Source: Cryptomeria japonica (Eukaryota > Streptophyta > Pinopsida > Cupressales > Cupressaceae). From it: 64,000 nt of DNA. Shown here in pieces: positions 12,553 through 22,707 of the stretch. The notes below the pieces were generated by a model. It was given only the letters and a program-made list of their open reading frames with translations. It did no database searches and had not been told where the DNA came from. The position numbers and the translations under genes are program-made. Location of the stretch: assembly GCF_030272615.1 (NCBI RefSeq), contig NC_081414.1, positions 662,358,438-662,422,437 on the forward strand. The letters are read 5' to 3'. Position 1 is the stretch's first letter. Each line of letters begins with the position of its first letter.

Positions 12553-13160
12553 ATTCACAATTGATGTCATATTCATTCACATTTGCTTTCATAATGTCGC
12601 GCAATTGCTAAAACTGCTCTACAATTGCTAGAAGGGGTCAAAATTGAATTTTTGTTTGTCGTTTCTCAATGAATTGGTTTCGCACACCTAACCCATAAAT
12701 ATTTTTTAATTCTGGAAAATTCATTTTTTTGCATGAGATGTGTCTAATCTGATGACAGGAAGGGTTACATTCAAGATTTCAAGTGCAAGAAGGAGGAGAC
12801 AGCACAAAAGGCAACTTAATGCACATGAAAGGCTTCTAAAGGCAGAGAGAAAACTTCGTGAACTTGAAGAGGAAGAGGCAATCGCTCAATACCACAGCAA
12901 CATTCATCGATTCCTTGCCAAATTTGATTTCTATGATGACATTGAAGTAACGGCTCATGTAATCTGGAGTGATATCATCGCAAAATAACTTTTGTCTTCT
13001 GTCTTTTCATTTTTATTTTTATTTTCTGAAAATTTTCCAATTTAACTAGTGCGCAATTGATCTGTCATCAATTCACAATTGATTTAATATTCATTCGCAA
13101 TTGCTTTCATAATGTCTCACAATTGATGTCATATTCATTTGCAATTGGTTTCATAACTGA
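12553..13160 (+). repeat. Three copies of a ~45 bp CAATTG-rich repeat around the small ORF
   Basis: Units begin near 12553, 13073 and 13117 and share 'cacaattgat.t.atattcatt..ca.ttg.tttcataa'. Each contains the palindrome CAATTG. One copy precedes and two follow the 78-codon ORF. Confidence 0.6.
12752..12988 (+). CDS. Small basic/charged ORF in the G1 leader (78 aa)
   Basis: ATG at 12752 to TAA at 12986-12988. The product is very basic at the N-terminus (SARRRRQHKRQ) and then Glu/Lys-rich with a likely short coiled coil (LLKAERKLRELEEEEAIAQ), followed by a mixed C-terminus (FDFYDDIEVTAHVIW). It sits between copies of a 45 bp repeat (12553 onward, 13073-13160) and upstream of the gag-like region. 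The T-rich stretch ending in GATGACAG just upstream resembles a 3' splice site, so this could be an exon of a longer spliced gag leader. I do not recognise the family. No equivalent was identified in G3, whose right end is poorly resolved. Confidence 0.4.
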   Translation: MTGRVTFKISSARRRRQHKRQLNAHERLLKAERKLRELEEEEAIAQYHSNIHRFLAKFDFYDDIEVTAHVIWSDIIAK

Positions 13161-13995
13161 GGTCAAAAGTTGTAACTAAAAAAATAAAATAAAATTAGGT
13201 TGGATAGCCCACCATGTATCAACTAACATTTTCTTATTTTCTTGCAAGGGTAGCTTAGAAATACTTCAATTTGGTGCAAATAAAATAAACCACAACAATC
13301 TTCTTTTTGCTTTACGATTGCTATGAAGGATAAAATTAACACCATGTTTTTATGGAGCAACATCTCCATTTAGACTAGACAAATTTACAATTGGGGTTAA
13401 AAAGAACATTGTTTTGTGTGTTTGTGAGGTGATAGGTATATGCTCTCCCCTCTTTTGGGTGATCAAAAAGTCAGACCCACCTCTTTTATGCTTTCTTTCA
13501 ATTTCAGCATTAGGATAAAACCCTTAGAAGGTCTGCCTCCCAAGTAGCCCATAAAGCCAAGTGAGAGGGAACGACCTAAAGTGGCAACGGCTAAAGCCAA
13601 GTAATCTGAGCCACTCTAAAATAAATGTGTTTGCAATGAAAATTGTAAGCAACGGGTGTTGGAATGGCATAGCGACGATTAAATTCGTCGGATCTATGCC
13701 CACTCAAACGGAAACCTGATTAAAAACCTTAGGATCTAGAGGCCAAACCAAGTTAGTAACCAAACACTCGAATTATCAGAGTGCAAGGGTGGGGAAGAAT
13801 CTGCCCCCAAGACAGTCATCATATATCTCCCAGGATAACGGGTCAATTGAGGAGCGATCTTCTTTGGTCTAATTTCTAGAAAAAAGGCAAAAAAATGAGC
13901 GCAGCCTAGGGTGTGACAGGGTTGTTTGAACTAACAGAGTATCAAGTTGTGGGCTATGATAATACTTGTGACCTTTTGACCTTAGGAGAGTCTGC
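13161..13995 (+). other. G1 non-coding leader with strong hairpin
   Basis: Non-coding, GC-richer than the surroundings. A clear stem-loop lies at 13666-13700: GGCATAG then CGACGA, loop TTAAAT, then TCGTCG and CTATGCC with a three-base bulge (GAT) on the 3' side. The word AAAGCCAAGT occurs twice (near 13555 and 13593). Position between primer site and gag fits a packaging or dimerisation leader; that role is inference. Confidence 0.5.
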
Positions 13996-14099
13996 TTGAT
14001 TTTCTATCAAATTGCCAAAATACTATCAAAAACAAAATGGGGTCTTGAAAAAGATCTCAACATTCATGAGGATTTGAAAAAATTCATGTTTAGTTTAGA

Positions 14100-16493
14100 T
14101 TGTTTTCTTTGCTTGCTACTGTGTCTTTGCAACATCAATATCAACAAGATCAAACCCCTCAACAAAGTCAAGTTTCAACATCAACAAGATCAAATCCCTC
14201 AACAAAGTCAAGTTTCAACATCAACAAAATCAAACCCCTCAACAAAGTCAAGTTTCAATATCAACAAGATCAAAACCCTGCAGCAAACAAGCTTGTCAAG
14301 ATCAACAAATCAATAAAACATTGCAACATTCTAGAAATGGAGAAGACATCTTACATGTTGTGATCCTAGGTCCAAACCAATCAAGCAAAAATCATGGATT
14401 GGCATTATGCATTTCATAGGGAGGGTGAAGAATTCATCTATTCCATTCCTATTCCATTGTCATCCATAGAAACCTTAGCTCAACAAATCAAGACTTTCAA
14501 ACAACAAATGATAGACATGACTAGTCCTAACAACCATATGGGATGGTTAGAAAAAATGATCGGAAAAGTGATAACCATGAGGGAATCATTATCAAGCCAA
14601 CCTTCTTTTTCTTGTGCGACCATTCAAACATGCCAACCTTCATTCTTCAACAAAATCATTCCTACCTCAAATCAACCAACATTAGAGTCATGTCAACCTT
14701 CTTTCAACCCAACATACCAATCACATCAACCCAACATTCAACCTTCTTTCAACCCAACATTCAAACTCCTTTCAACCAAAACCAAAACTCTTTCAACCCA
14801 AACCAAACCTTTTTCAACGAAAATCAAACCTCTTTCAACCCAAATCAAAACCCTTTCAACCAACACCAAAACTCTTTGAACCCAAACCAAATCCCATTCA
14901 ACCAAAATCCAAATCAATCATGTGTATCCACCATTTCATCATCCCTTGAAGTTACACAAGAGCAATCCACACCATCTTTATCCAATAACACAATCTCCCA
15001 AGGGGTATCCATAGCACAAATCCAATCTATTCCAAGTCATGATCTAGAGAGTTTCATTCAAAATCCTTTCTCATCAAGTCAAAATGTTGAAACCTTCCAA
15101 ACTCCTTCACCATGTCAAGAGGATAATCCAAAATCAAAAGAAATGAGTCCTAAAATAAATCAAGATCAAGAACAAGCCCTTTCATCCTACCCAATTTTTT
15201 ATCAAGATCCAACCTATCAATAATCTTACGATGATCCCCTCATTCTCTTCTATTCCACTCATAATGATACCATTTTATCTCAAGAACAAAGTGTCTTTCC
15301 AAGTCCCCTTCAGCATCCACCTCCCAAGCAAGATCATAATGATCCAATTCAAAATCAAGAGCAAAGTGCAAATTCCAATGATCCAATTCAAAATCAAGAG
15401 CAAAGCACAAACTCCCATGCTCCTATTTTAAGTCAAGATCAGGGATTCCCTTCACCTCCATGTCATATTCCTCCTAATCTCCCTAAAAATCTCATCATTC
15501 CTTCTTATCCCTCTCATGGTCCTAATCTTCCACCAGATCTTATTGCATCTATCCAAGTTGTTCATGGATCTCGATCAGGTCCACTTCATGATCCTGTCAT
15601 TTCTTCCATACCTTCTTCTCAATCCCAAATGCCTTCTTCTAAATCCCAACATAATTATCCTCCTTCACTCTTCAAATCCATTTTGGGTCCTTTTATCCCA
15701 AAATCAAAGGCTTCCTCTCTTCCATCCATATTAGGACCCTACATCTCTCCATCTACTATTCATATGATCCCTAGCTCACAATTCAATCGAGACCATCAAA
15801 AGCACACATCTTTATTACCTTCCAACCATCTACCCACATCAACTCATCGAAACTGCCTCTATATCATTCCTATCTACCCACGAATCCTATTCCCTTTGAA
15901 AGTGATTCAGATGCCAAGCATAAAAACAAATCCAAGAATCCACATACCTCCAAATATCAACATGTCTCATCTAAAAGATATATCAAATCAAAGAAAATCT
16001 AATCCCAAAGAAAAAGGCAATACCCAAAAGGCTACAAAGGCCCATTATGAGAAAAGAAAAATCCGAGACTATGTGGATTCCTATGTCATCCATAGAAGCA
16101 ATATGTTCCAAAGAATTAGAAATAAAAGAGAAATCAAAATTGATGTGGATTCCCATAAAAAATGTTGCAATCCAAAGAAAAATCAAAACTGGCATCCAGA
16201 CTTGCTATTCCAAATGCGTCCATCAATCATCTGTCTTCATATCTCCCACTTTCCAAATCTATTATTCCATCGTCTCCTTCATCCATTTTGGGTTTTTGTG
16301 TCCTAAATTCCACATCCACTTCTCCCTCAAAATCTCAACATCCAAAATCAACTTGTCTTCCTTTACTTCACCACCTCATAAGGTGGTGTCAAATTTCATC
16401 TTGAAAACATTTTCATCTATCCTTACACAACTTTTCCAATATCCTTTCTATTATCCAATGCCTATTTTCCATCCTTTCATCCTTCCCCAATAA
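14100..16493 (+). pseudogene. G1 gag-like region: Gln/Asn/Pro/Ser-rich protein, frameshifted
   Basis: Long open stretches in changing frames (14100-14363, 14394-14879, 14543-15223, 15231-15431, 15629-16306, 16047-16493) encode low-complexity protein. Order: Q/S/T-rich start from the 40 bp repeat; a short ordinary segment (WHYAFHREGEEFIYSIPIP); heptads of NQ-x-x-FN-x type (14753-14914); a Ser/Pro-rich stretch with repeated DPIQNQEQS; a K/R-rich segment; then two MWIP motifs separated by EAICSKELEIKEK. The minus-strand region 52659-50014 in G3 encodes the same order (NQTSFNQ, CQENDPENKEISPKI, SILGPYIP, MWIPKW), which supports real coding history. No zinc knuckle, protease or polymerase is visible. 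I call it gag-like from its position only. Confidence 0.6.
14141..14280 (+). repeat. 40 bp tandem repeat, 3.5 copies, open in all frames
   Basis: Exact 40 bp period with units at 14141, 14181, 14221 and a half unit at 14261; few mismatches. Because 40 is not a multiple of three, each unit is read in a different frame. Together three units encode a 40-residue period of Gln/Ser/Thr/Lys/Asn-rich protein. Confidence 0.85.
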
Positions 16494-17506
16494 CAACATA
16501 CACCTAAAAATATATTACATCTAAGGGTGGGTTCATTTCAATTTTCAATACTAGATTTGCATATTTCTTTACTATATTGCATATCTTCATTTCAGAATAC
16601 ATCATAGTTGCTTGCATATTACCATTGCATGACATATAGCTGGATATCATTATTGCTTCCTCATGTAGTTGCATCAATAAAGCAAGGAGATTGTCTGATT
16701 TATTTACATGTCTGCACTGAAAGGAAAGAAGATGGATGCATTTCCTAGATACCTGATCAAGAAGTCTTTAGGAGGTCTTTAGTCATTCACCTTTAGCATC
16801 ACATTACAATTGGGATTTATCCTTGGTTGTGTAGAGGTTTCACTATTGAGTCTTGTTACCCAGAATCTATCAATTGCTATATCTCACACATTAATCAATG
16901 CTCTAAGTCATTTTAGATACCTAGTTGATCATGTGGCTAGTGAAAAATCCAAAATTCTACTTAAGCGTTGCTGTAATGGTCATACCCAAGTAGGTTTCAT
17001 TACTTACAAGTCAAGGCAAGAAAATAAAAGAAAAAGTGCTATGCCAAAATCAATATCAAAACATCAAGGCAAAAAGAGCAAAGATATATAATTGAAATAT
17101 CACGCATACAAGTGTGATAATAAAAGCTTGACTATGGGAACATGAGAGTAACTCCATCGGGGTCATGGACGCTTGCTGACAATGGACCAATATTTGAGAG
17201 ATTACAGTGCATAACCTCATCGAAGCCCTAAAAGCTTGTTGGCAGCAAGGCTCTATCCAGGTTGATTTTGAAGTCGGAATAACCTATGTAGCTAGTCACA
17301 TAGGATTCCAAGGGTCTTTGATGGTTATAAGAGTCAAAATAAATTCAATTGCACACACATGGGCAAAAGAAGATCAAAGTTTCAAGAATTGATGGAGAAT
17401 TTTTGCGCACCTCCATTCATAAATCTTGGTTACATAGTGTGTTAGGTTGGATGGTCTAAGGTTTTCTAATTACGGATTGAACTCCTATCTCTAAAACGTT
17501 TCCTAC
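16494..17506 (+). other. G1 internal DNA or unidentified insertion
   Basis: About 1 kb with no recognisable domain. The longest open frame (near 16810-17091) has no motif. The right limit is where the copia C1 polyprotein is cut off mid-domain, so a deletion or second insertion breakpoint lies near 17460-17510. Confidence 0.4.
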
Positions 17507-18929
17507 CTTTGAGATGGCCAAGTCTTTCATGCCATATAGTAAAATCAACAGTAGTAAGCAAAGAATACTTTGGAGGAGCAAATTCATAGAACTTGAATAG
17601 GTTATCACTATCCATTTTAGCAGTAGCAATAACTTGATTAGTGTTTGGATCAATGATATAACATATGCCCCTATAAAAGTTAATCTTATAATCTTGACAA
17701 AGTTTAGGAACTGAAATCAAATTTGATTTTAATTCAGGAACATAAAGAACATCATGTAATTTCCCATTAGGAACATTCACATCACCAATAGCTTCAACTT
17801 TACAACTATGATTATTAGCTAATTGAACAGGAATATTAGAAGTATCGGGATGCAAAGATTCAAAACATTCTTTATGAGAAGTAACATGTTGAGATGCACC
17901 AGAATCAATAATCCACTCAAGTGGTTGAGAAACATTATAAGTACATGTAAATGCATGACGAGATGAATTACCATTATTATTATTACCCTTCTTATAATGA
18001 GGTTTATGTTGATTATTTTGATTATTTTGATTCATGGGCTTTTTACCATTTTGTTTCTTAAAACAATTATTAGTAATATGTCCATCTTTCCCACAATATG
18101 TGCAATGGGGTCTTGTTTGAGAATTATTCCTTTGATTATTGTGATTATTATTATGATTATTATTATGAGAATTATTATGATAGGATTTAGAATGAGATTG
18201 ATAATTAGAAGATTTGTGATTGTTATGATGATTATTATTATGATTATGATTATGTTTATTATTGTTGGATCTAAAGTTATTATTATGATTTTGATTTTTA
18301 GACATAAAGGCATGTTCGCTACTTTTAAGAGTACCAAATTGAATTAATTTAGCTTCCTCTTGACGCAATAAATTACGAAAAATATCATATGTTAATTGAG
18401 TAGCTAAGCTAGGAATAGCAAGTTGAGCATGAATATTCGTAATAAATTGTTGAAATTGACGAGGAAGACATTTTTTAAGAATGAGATGAATTAAACGTAA
18501 ATCAGCAAGAGTAACTCCTAAACCAGTTAATTGACTATTAACAGAATCAAATTTTAATAAGAATTCATCCATAGTTTTAAAATCCATATACCTTAGATCT
18601 TCAAGTTGATCTTGAAGTTGAATTTTTCGGGATTCATTTGAGCTATCATAAGTAGTTTTTAAAATTTCCCAAGCTTCATGCGCTTTTGTACAATTTCCAA
18701 TTAAAACATACAAATCAGGAACCATTGAAATACCAATTAAACCAAGTGCTTCCTCATTTTGAGCCTTCCATCTATCTAGGTCGGCTTGAGGAGCAAATGT
18801 AGCGGGTTCAAATGTTTTATCAGTCGCAACATCCAAAAGGTGTTTGAAACGAAAAATAAACGAGATATGTGTTTTCCAAGAGTGATAATTGGAACTATTT
18901 AATTTAATTTCTGGAATTAATGTAGACAT
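17507..18929 (-). pseudogene. C1 gag-protease, C-terminally truncated
   Basis: Structural gag with nucleic-acid-binding knuckle and aspartic protease of a copia element. From ATG 18929: gag core of the retrotran_gag/UBN2 type (NYHSWKTHISFIFRFKHLLD, EAWEILKTTYDSS, LQDQLEDLRYMDFKTMDEF, LPRQFQQFITNI), then a long His/Asn-rich linker, then the knuckle CTYCGKDGHITNNC (CX2CX4HX4C, intact), then protease with WIIDSGASQHVTS (catalytic DSGA intact) and LHDVLYVPELKSNLISVPKL. It ends in WHERLGHLKG, after which about 15 unrelated codons precede the stop. The frame is open over about 470 codons with no stop, far better kept than the LINEs. That suggests a younger insertion followed by deletion of the 3' half. 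Confidence 0.8.
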
Positions 18930-21469
18930 GATAGCAAAATAATGAACAAATTATGCTTAATATTGAAAAAAAAATGCCCTCTTGGATAAAAAAACTTTAA
19001 CCTCCTTGATTAAAAAAACTAACTAAATTTGAATAATATATATATATTTTTAAATAACAATTTTTTTTATAAAAATACCAAAAAAAAATTGCAATTTTCA
19101 AAGTTTTAATAAAACTTTAATTTTAGTTAAAAAACTTTATATTAAAAACTTTAAATCTTAATTAATAATAAAATAAAATTATTGAAAAAAACTTTTTAAA
19201 GAGAGAAAGCTTTATTAAAAAGCTTATAAACTTTTTTTTAAAAAAATAAATTAATATTTAACTAAACTAAATTGTAGTTTAGTTTATTTTAAATAGACTT
19301 TACTTTACTTAAAAGAAACTTAAACTTTTATTTAAAATAAAGTAAGGTAAAACTTATATGAATAGGAAACTTTAAAATTAAAGAAAATTTAAACTTAAAT
19401 TATAAAACTTAGCTACTCAACGTGAAATGTTAAAGTCAAAAAAAATAATGGCTCTTGCATGCAATCAATGACAAAAATTGACAGAGGCGTTATTGCACAA
19501 GTGACAGAAAGGCAGATTATGATGATTTGCAGGGAATACACAGTGCAGCACAGAGAAGTTACAGGGAAGTTTACAAATTACAAAATATCCAATTAACCAC
19601 TTTTCTCCAAAATAACGCACAGATAAAATAATGCTTCCAATGATATCCAATTAACAACACTCCTCCAAAATAACGCACAGATAAAATGCAGAAATTTAAC
19701 TAACGTTTTAACGCAGTATAAGGCGAAATATATTCTGCTTCGTTTTTTTTTTTCTGTTCTCACATTTTATTTTGCTTCGTTTTTAGGGTTGCTGCGCAGA
19801 TTGCCCTATGGGCGCTGAGAGCTGAAGAGGTGATAAAAAAAATGAAGCTTGGGTTACAGACTTAACGTGGACTTGGACTTGTCCCTGCTGTTGCTAATAA
19901 GAGGTATGAGATTGCAACGTGGACTGCAGAAAAAAAAAAGCTCCAAACCAACTCCTAGTTGATCGCCCTCAACCCTAGAGGAAAGCGCTTCGCTAATTGA
20001 TGTGTCTTAATGCCAAGTAATGAAGGTATGACCCAAATCGAGGGGTTCTCAATGCACAGGTCTGATTTTGATTACACACTGATAGATGGACGATTCTATC
20101 ACCAACCTCTCACAAATTATCACAAAGGAAATTGCCTTACCCTCTAATGTTGTTGTGGCTAATGTTGTTGTTCAACGTGGAGAACAAGACAGAAGCTTAT
20201 AACACCAACAGAACAATAGCTTTCACGGCCCTTTTTCAGCTATTTTGTTTTATGGGTACACATTGGATTTGTCACATAACATGTTTAGTGGCTCTATTCA
20301 TGCTACAATTATTCCAATCTACACTTTGTTTTAGAGGGTTCGATCAAATATGATTGCCAATGCGAACAAACAAGCAAGTTCCAGCTCTCAGGTAGAGTTT
20401 ATTGCCGTCAGGGCAGAGGTAAAAGCAGAGGCAGGAGCAGTTTGGGAAAACAAACAGAAGCGCACTAACAGGAGGAGAGGACAAGATGCCACAGTTGCAT
20501 AAGAGAGTAATGATGTGCGTAGCAGCACAGATTCAGTTGCCACAAATGAAATATTTAAAACAGCTTCACAGAAATTCAGAGGACTATCCCTAACGAAATC
20601 TTTAATAGCTACAAGTGAGAGTGCCTGCAATTTTGGCCCAGTCCTCTGCCTTTACTGTCTTATGAGGGTTATGCAAAACTTGTTCTTTTAAAGATCTATT
20701 CTCAAGCCGCTTTTAACAGTTAAAAAAAAAATTTGATTTTAGAGTTGATGGATGGAGATTTAGATTTTACTTAGAAAATGATTTTAGATTTTAAATTTTC
20801 AAAATGCTTAAATACAGAGAAGGTTTGAAATAAACTGATAAAGAATAAATGATATCTGCCTTAAAGAGAAATTATAATAGCTTGCTACAATCAGTTATTT
20901 TTACAATATAAACCCTTTTATTTATCAATAACACCTGCAAATAAAGATGTTAGGACTGAATGGCAGATTCAAACAAATTGAATCAGAATAGTTGTAAGCA
21001 AGAAAAAGAGTTAAAATCTGCAAGTGAATCAGAAATGAAATTTAATAATAAATTAGTTTTGGCGGCAAGCCGACCAAATGAATTAAGAAGACTAAGTTTG
21101 GCGGTAAACCTTCCAAACTAAATGAATATGAAATCTAAAATATGCAGGAAAAGAAGTTAGCACCGGAGTTTTGGCGGCAAGCCTTCCAAAACTTTAAAAA
21201 TAATTAAATTTGAACTAGAAAGAAGGAACTTTGGCGGCAAGCCTTCCAAAGCCCTTTTTAATAAAAAACTAACTAGAATAGGAGATTAAACCTGCAGGCA
21301 AACTTGTTAACAAGTTTGAAAAAAAAGTTAAAATTTGAAACCAAAAACCTGCACAATAGAAAATATTAGTAAAAGAACTTCTTCTCCTCTCAAGAATGCC
21401 TCCAACAAGGTGAACTCCACTGAATGGTAACCTTCATCAATGTTAACTTAAAACAAGGATTAGAAACCT
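18930..21469 (-). other. C1 leader (about 2.5 kb) with low-complexity and duplicated segments
   Basis: Unusually long distance between primer site and gag for a copia element. It holds an AT-rich block at about 18950-19440 built from AAACTTTAA-like words, a 45 bp direct duplication (about 19585-19629 and 19643-19687, with 'ataacgcacagataaaat' in both), and four hairpin motifs near the primer site (21057-21252). No convincing ORF. Part of it may be a secondary insertion. Confidence 0.5.
21057..21252 (-). repeat. Four GGCGGCAAGCC hairpin motifs in the C1 leader
   Basis: Copies near 21057, 21096, 21169 and 21229 share (plus strand) TTTGG, CGGCAAGCC or CGGTAAACC, TT, then CCAAA. TTTGG pairs with CCAAA. 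The spacing is irregular (about 40, 73 and 60 bp) and the sequence between copies is unrelated, so the motif rather than the whole unit is kept. Confidence 0.6.
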
Positions 21470-21481
21470 GCTCTGATACCA
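21470..21481 (-). promoter_or_regulatory. C1 primer-binding site (initiator Met tRNA type)
   Basis: Minus strand TGGTATCAGAGC directly after the LTR end, the classic plant initiator-Met-tRNA complement used by copia and many gypsy elements. Confidence 0.8.
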
Positions 21482-21999
21482 TGAAAGGAAATAAAAGAGC
21501 AAGGAAAGGAAAATTAATCCAAGAAAGTTTATGATGAAGTAATTGTTACCAAGAGAAAAGCAATAAACTTGGAGCATCACCCAAATGAGAAGAAGGAGGC
21601 ACAAGAACTTTTTAAAGGGGAAAAGCAAAGAAAAACCCCTTGTGATATTATGAATGAGGCAATGCCTAAAAATGAGAGAGAGAGAGAGAGAGAGCAAGAA
21701 GCTCTTTACAATATTGTCATTAAGAAGAAATGAGAGAGGAGGCATCTCTTAAATAGAGATGAGGAGAGGAGTTACAAAGTAACTCCAAATCTATGAATGC
21801 CACCATTCATAAAATGTGTGTGCCATGTGTTCACATCCTCTTATGGAGGAAATCTAATATTCCTTAATAAAGGAAAATAAAAGAAATGACTTGTCCTCAC
21901 ACATGTACTAGAGGACAAATTACATGTAGGAATTCCAAAGGAATATCCTAAATTAAATAAAAATAAACCTAAGCTAAGTAAAGATTAAATATTCTAACA
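21482..21999 (-). repeat. C1 5' LTR (518 bp)
   Basis: Minus strand starts TGTTAGAATATT and ends CA next to the primer site. It contains a (GA)n tract at about 21674-21697. No second copy is in the window because the 3' half of the element is gone. Confidence 0.7.
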
Positions 22000-22503
22000 A
22001 GTTTGCATACTTGGGGGCATAACTGAAAAAAATCTAAAAATCGTAAAAAGACCTGAAAAATCCTAAAAACCATAACATCCAAAATCCAAAAAATCTGAAA
22101 ATATCCTTAAAAAAGCAATCAAAATCACAAAATTAAAAACTGAAAAATCAAAGCAGGAAACCATAGACCATCCATCAAATCAAATCAATAACAGACAAAC
22201 TCTCAAAGTCTACAATCAAACTAATCACATGTCTTGTTAATCAATCTATCGATCAAACTTTATCAAACATCAACATGTCTTATACAAGGAAGGGTACACT
22301 CAAAACCAGACAGATCGGTCTTATGCGGGGTACTCACTCTTTGAAACTAGACATTCATATCATTGATCACACAAATCAACACAATAACATAGATCAGTAT
22401 GGCTTCTAGATTTTGTCCAAGTTAGTCTTATCTTTATCAATTAATGGTAGGTCATGTTTCAAAAAAAAAATCAAAAAATCAATCAAAAACATCAACATAC
22501 CAA
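22000..22503 (+). other. G1 internal A-rich repeats left of LINE2
   Basis: A-rich stretch of short words such as CTGAAAAATCCTAAAAACC, then one copy of the 'tcttatacaagga...aaaaccagac' module (about 22268-22316). The right end (22485-22503) is the LINE2 target duplication. Matches, in reverse, the T-rich block at 48.4-49.1 kb of G3. Confidence 0.6.
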
Positions 22504-22707
22504 GAGATTGGTCAAAAAGAGCAAAGGCGGGAGATTGGGCAAAAGAAGTTGAGTGCACCATCCCAATGGAATCAATTCGGTAGAGAGAAGCAAGCGAGGA
22601 ATAGCGTGTGCCCTGGAAGTTGGAACAGAGGCACAACTGGAACTATCCCAGAACGGGAAATAAAGACATAAGGGTCGGAAGGGAAATAAAGGCAAAAGTA
22701 TGAAACG

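Larger units (their letters stand above)
17507..21999 (-). mobile_element. C1: truncated Ty1/copia element (5' LTR, leader, gag-protease)
   Basis: On the minus strand the order is 5' LTR (21999-21482, starting TGTTAGAATATT), initiator-Met primer site (21481-21470), a leader of about 2.5 kb, and a gag-protease frame that breaks off just after the conserved WHERLGHL of the gag-pre-integrase domain. Integrase, reverse transcriptase, RNase H and the 3' LTR are missing, so the 3' half was deleted. The five bases after the LTR are AGTTT; I could not find the partner duplication at the truncated side. Confidence 0.75.

Noticed and set aside
13540-13640. tRNA- or rRNA-like structured block in the G1 leader
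   Set aside because: No cloverleaf, T-arm consensus or rRNA core was found; only a local hairpin nearby.
17997-18347. Ile/Met-rich ORFs on both strands
   Set aside because: Shadow frames of the His/Asn-rich gag linker of C1.
21674-21697. (GA)n tract as a regulatory GAGA element
   Set aside because: A plain microsatellite inside the C1 LTR; no evidence of function.
17466-21999. C1 as a complete copia element
   Set aside because: The polyprotein ends within gag-pre-integrase, and no second LTR or pol motifs are present.
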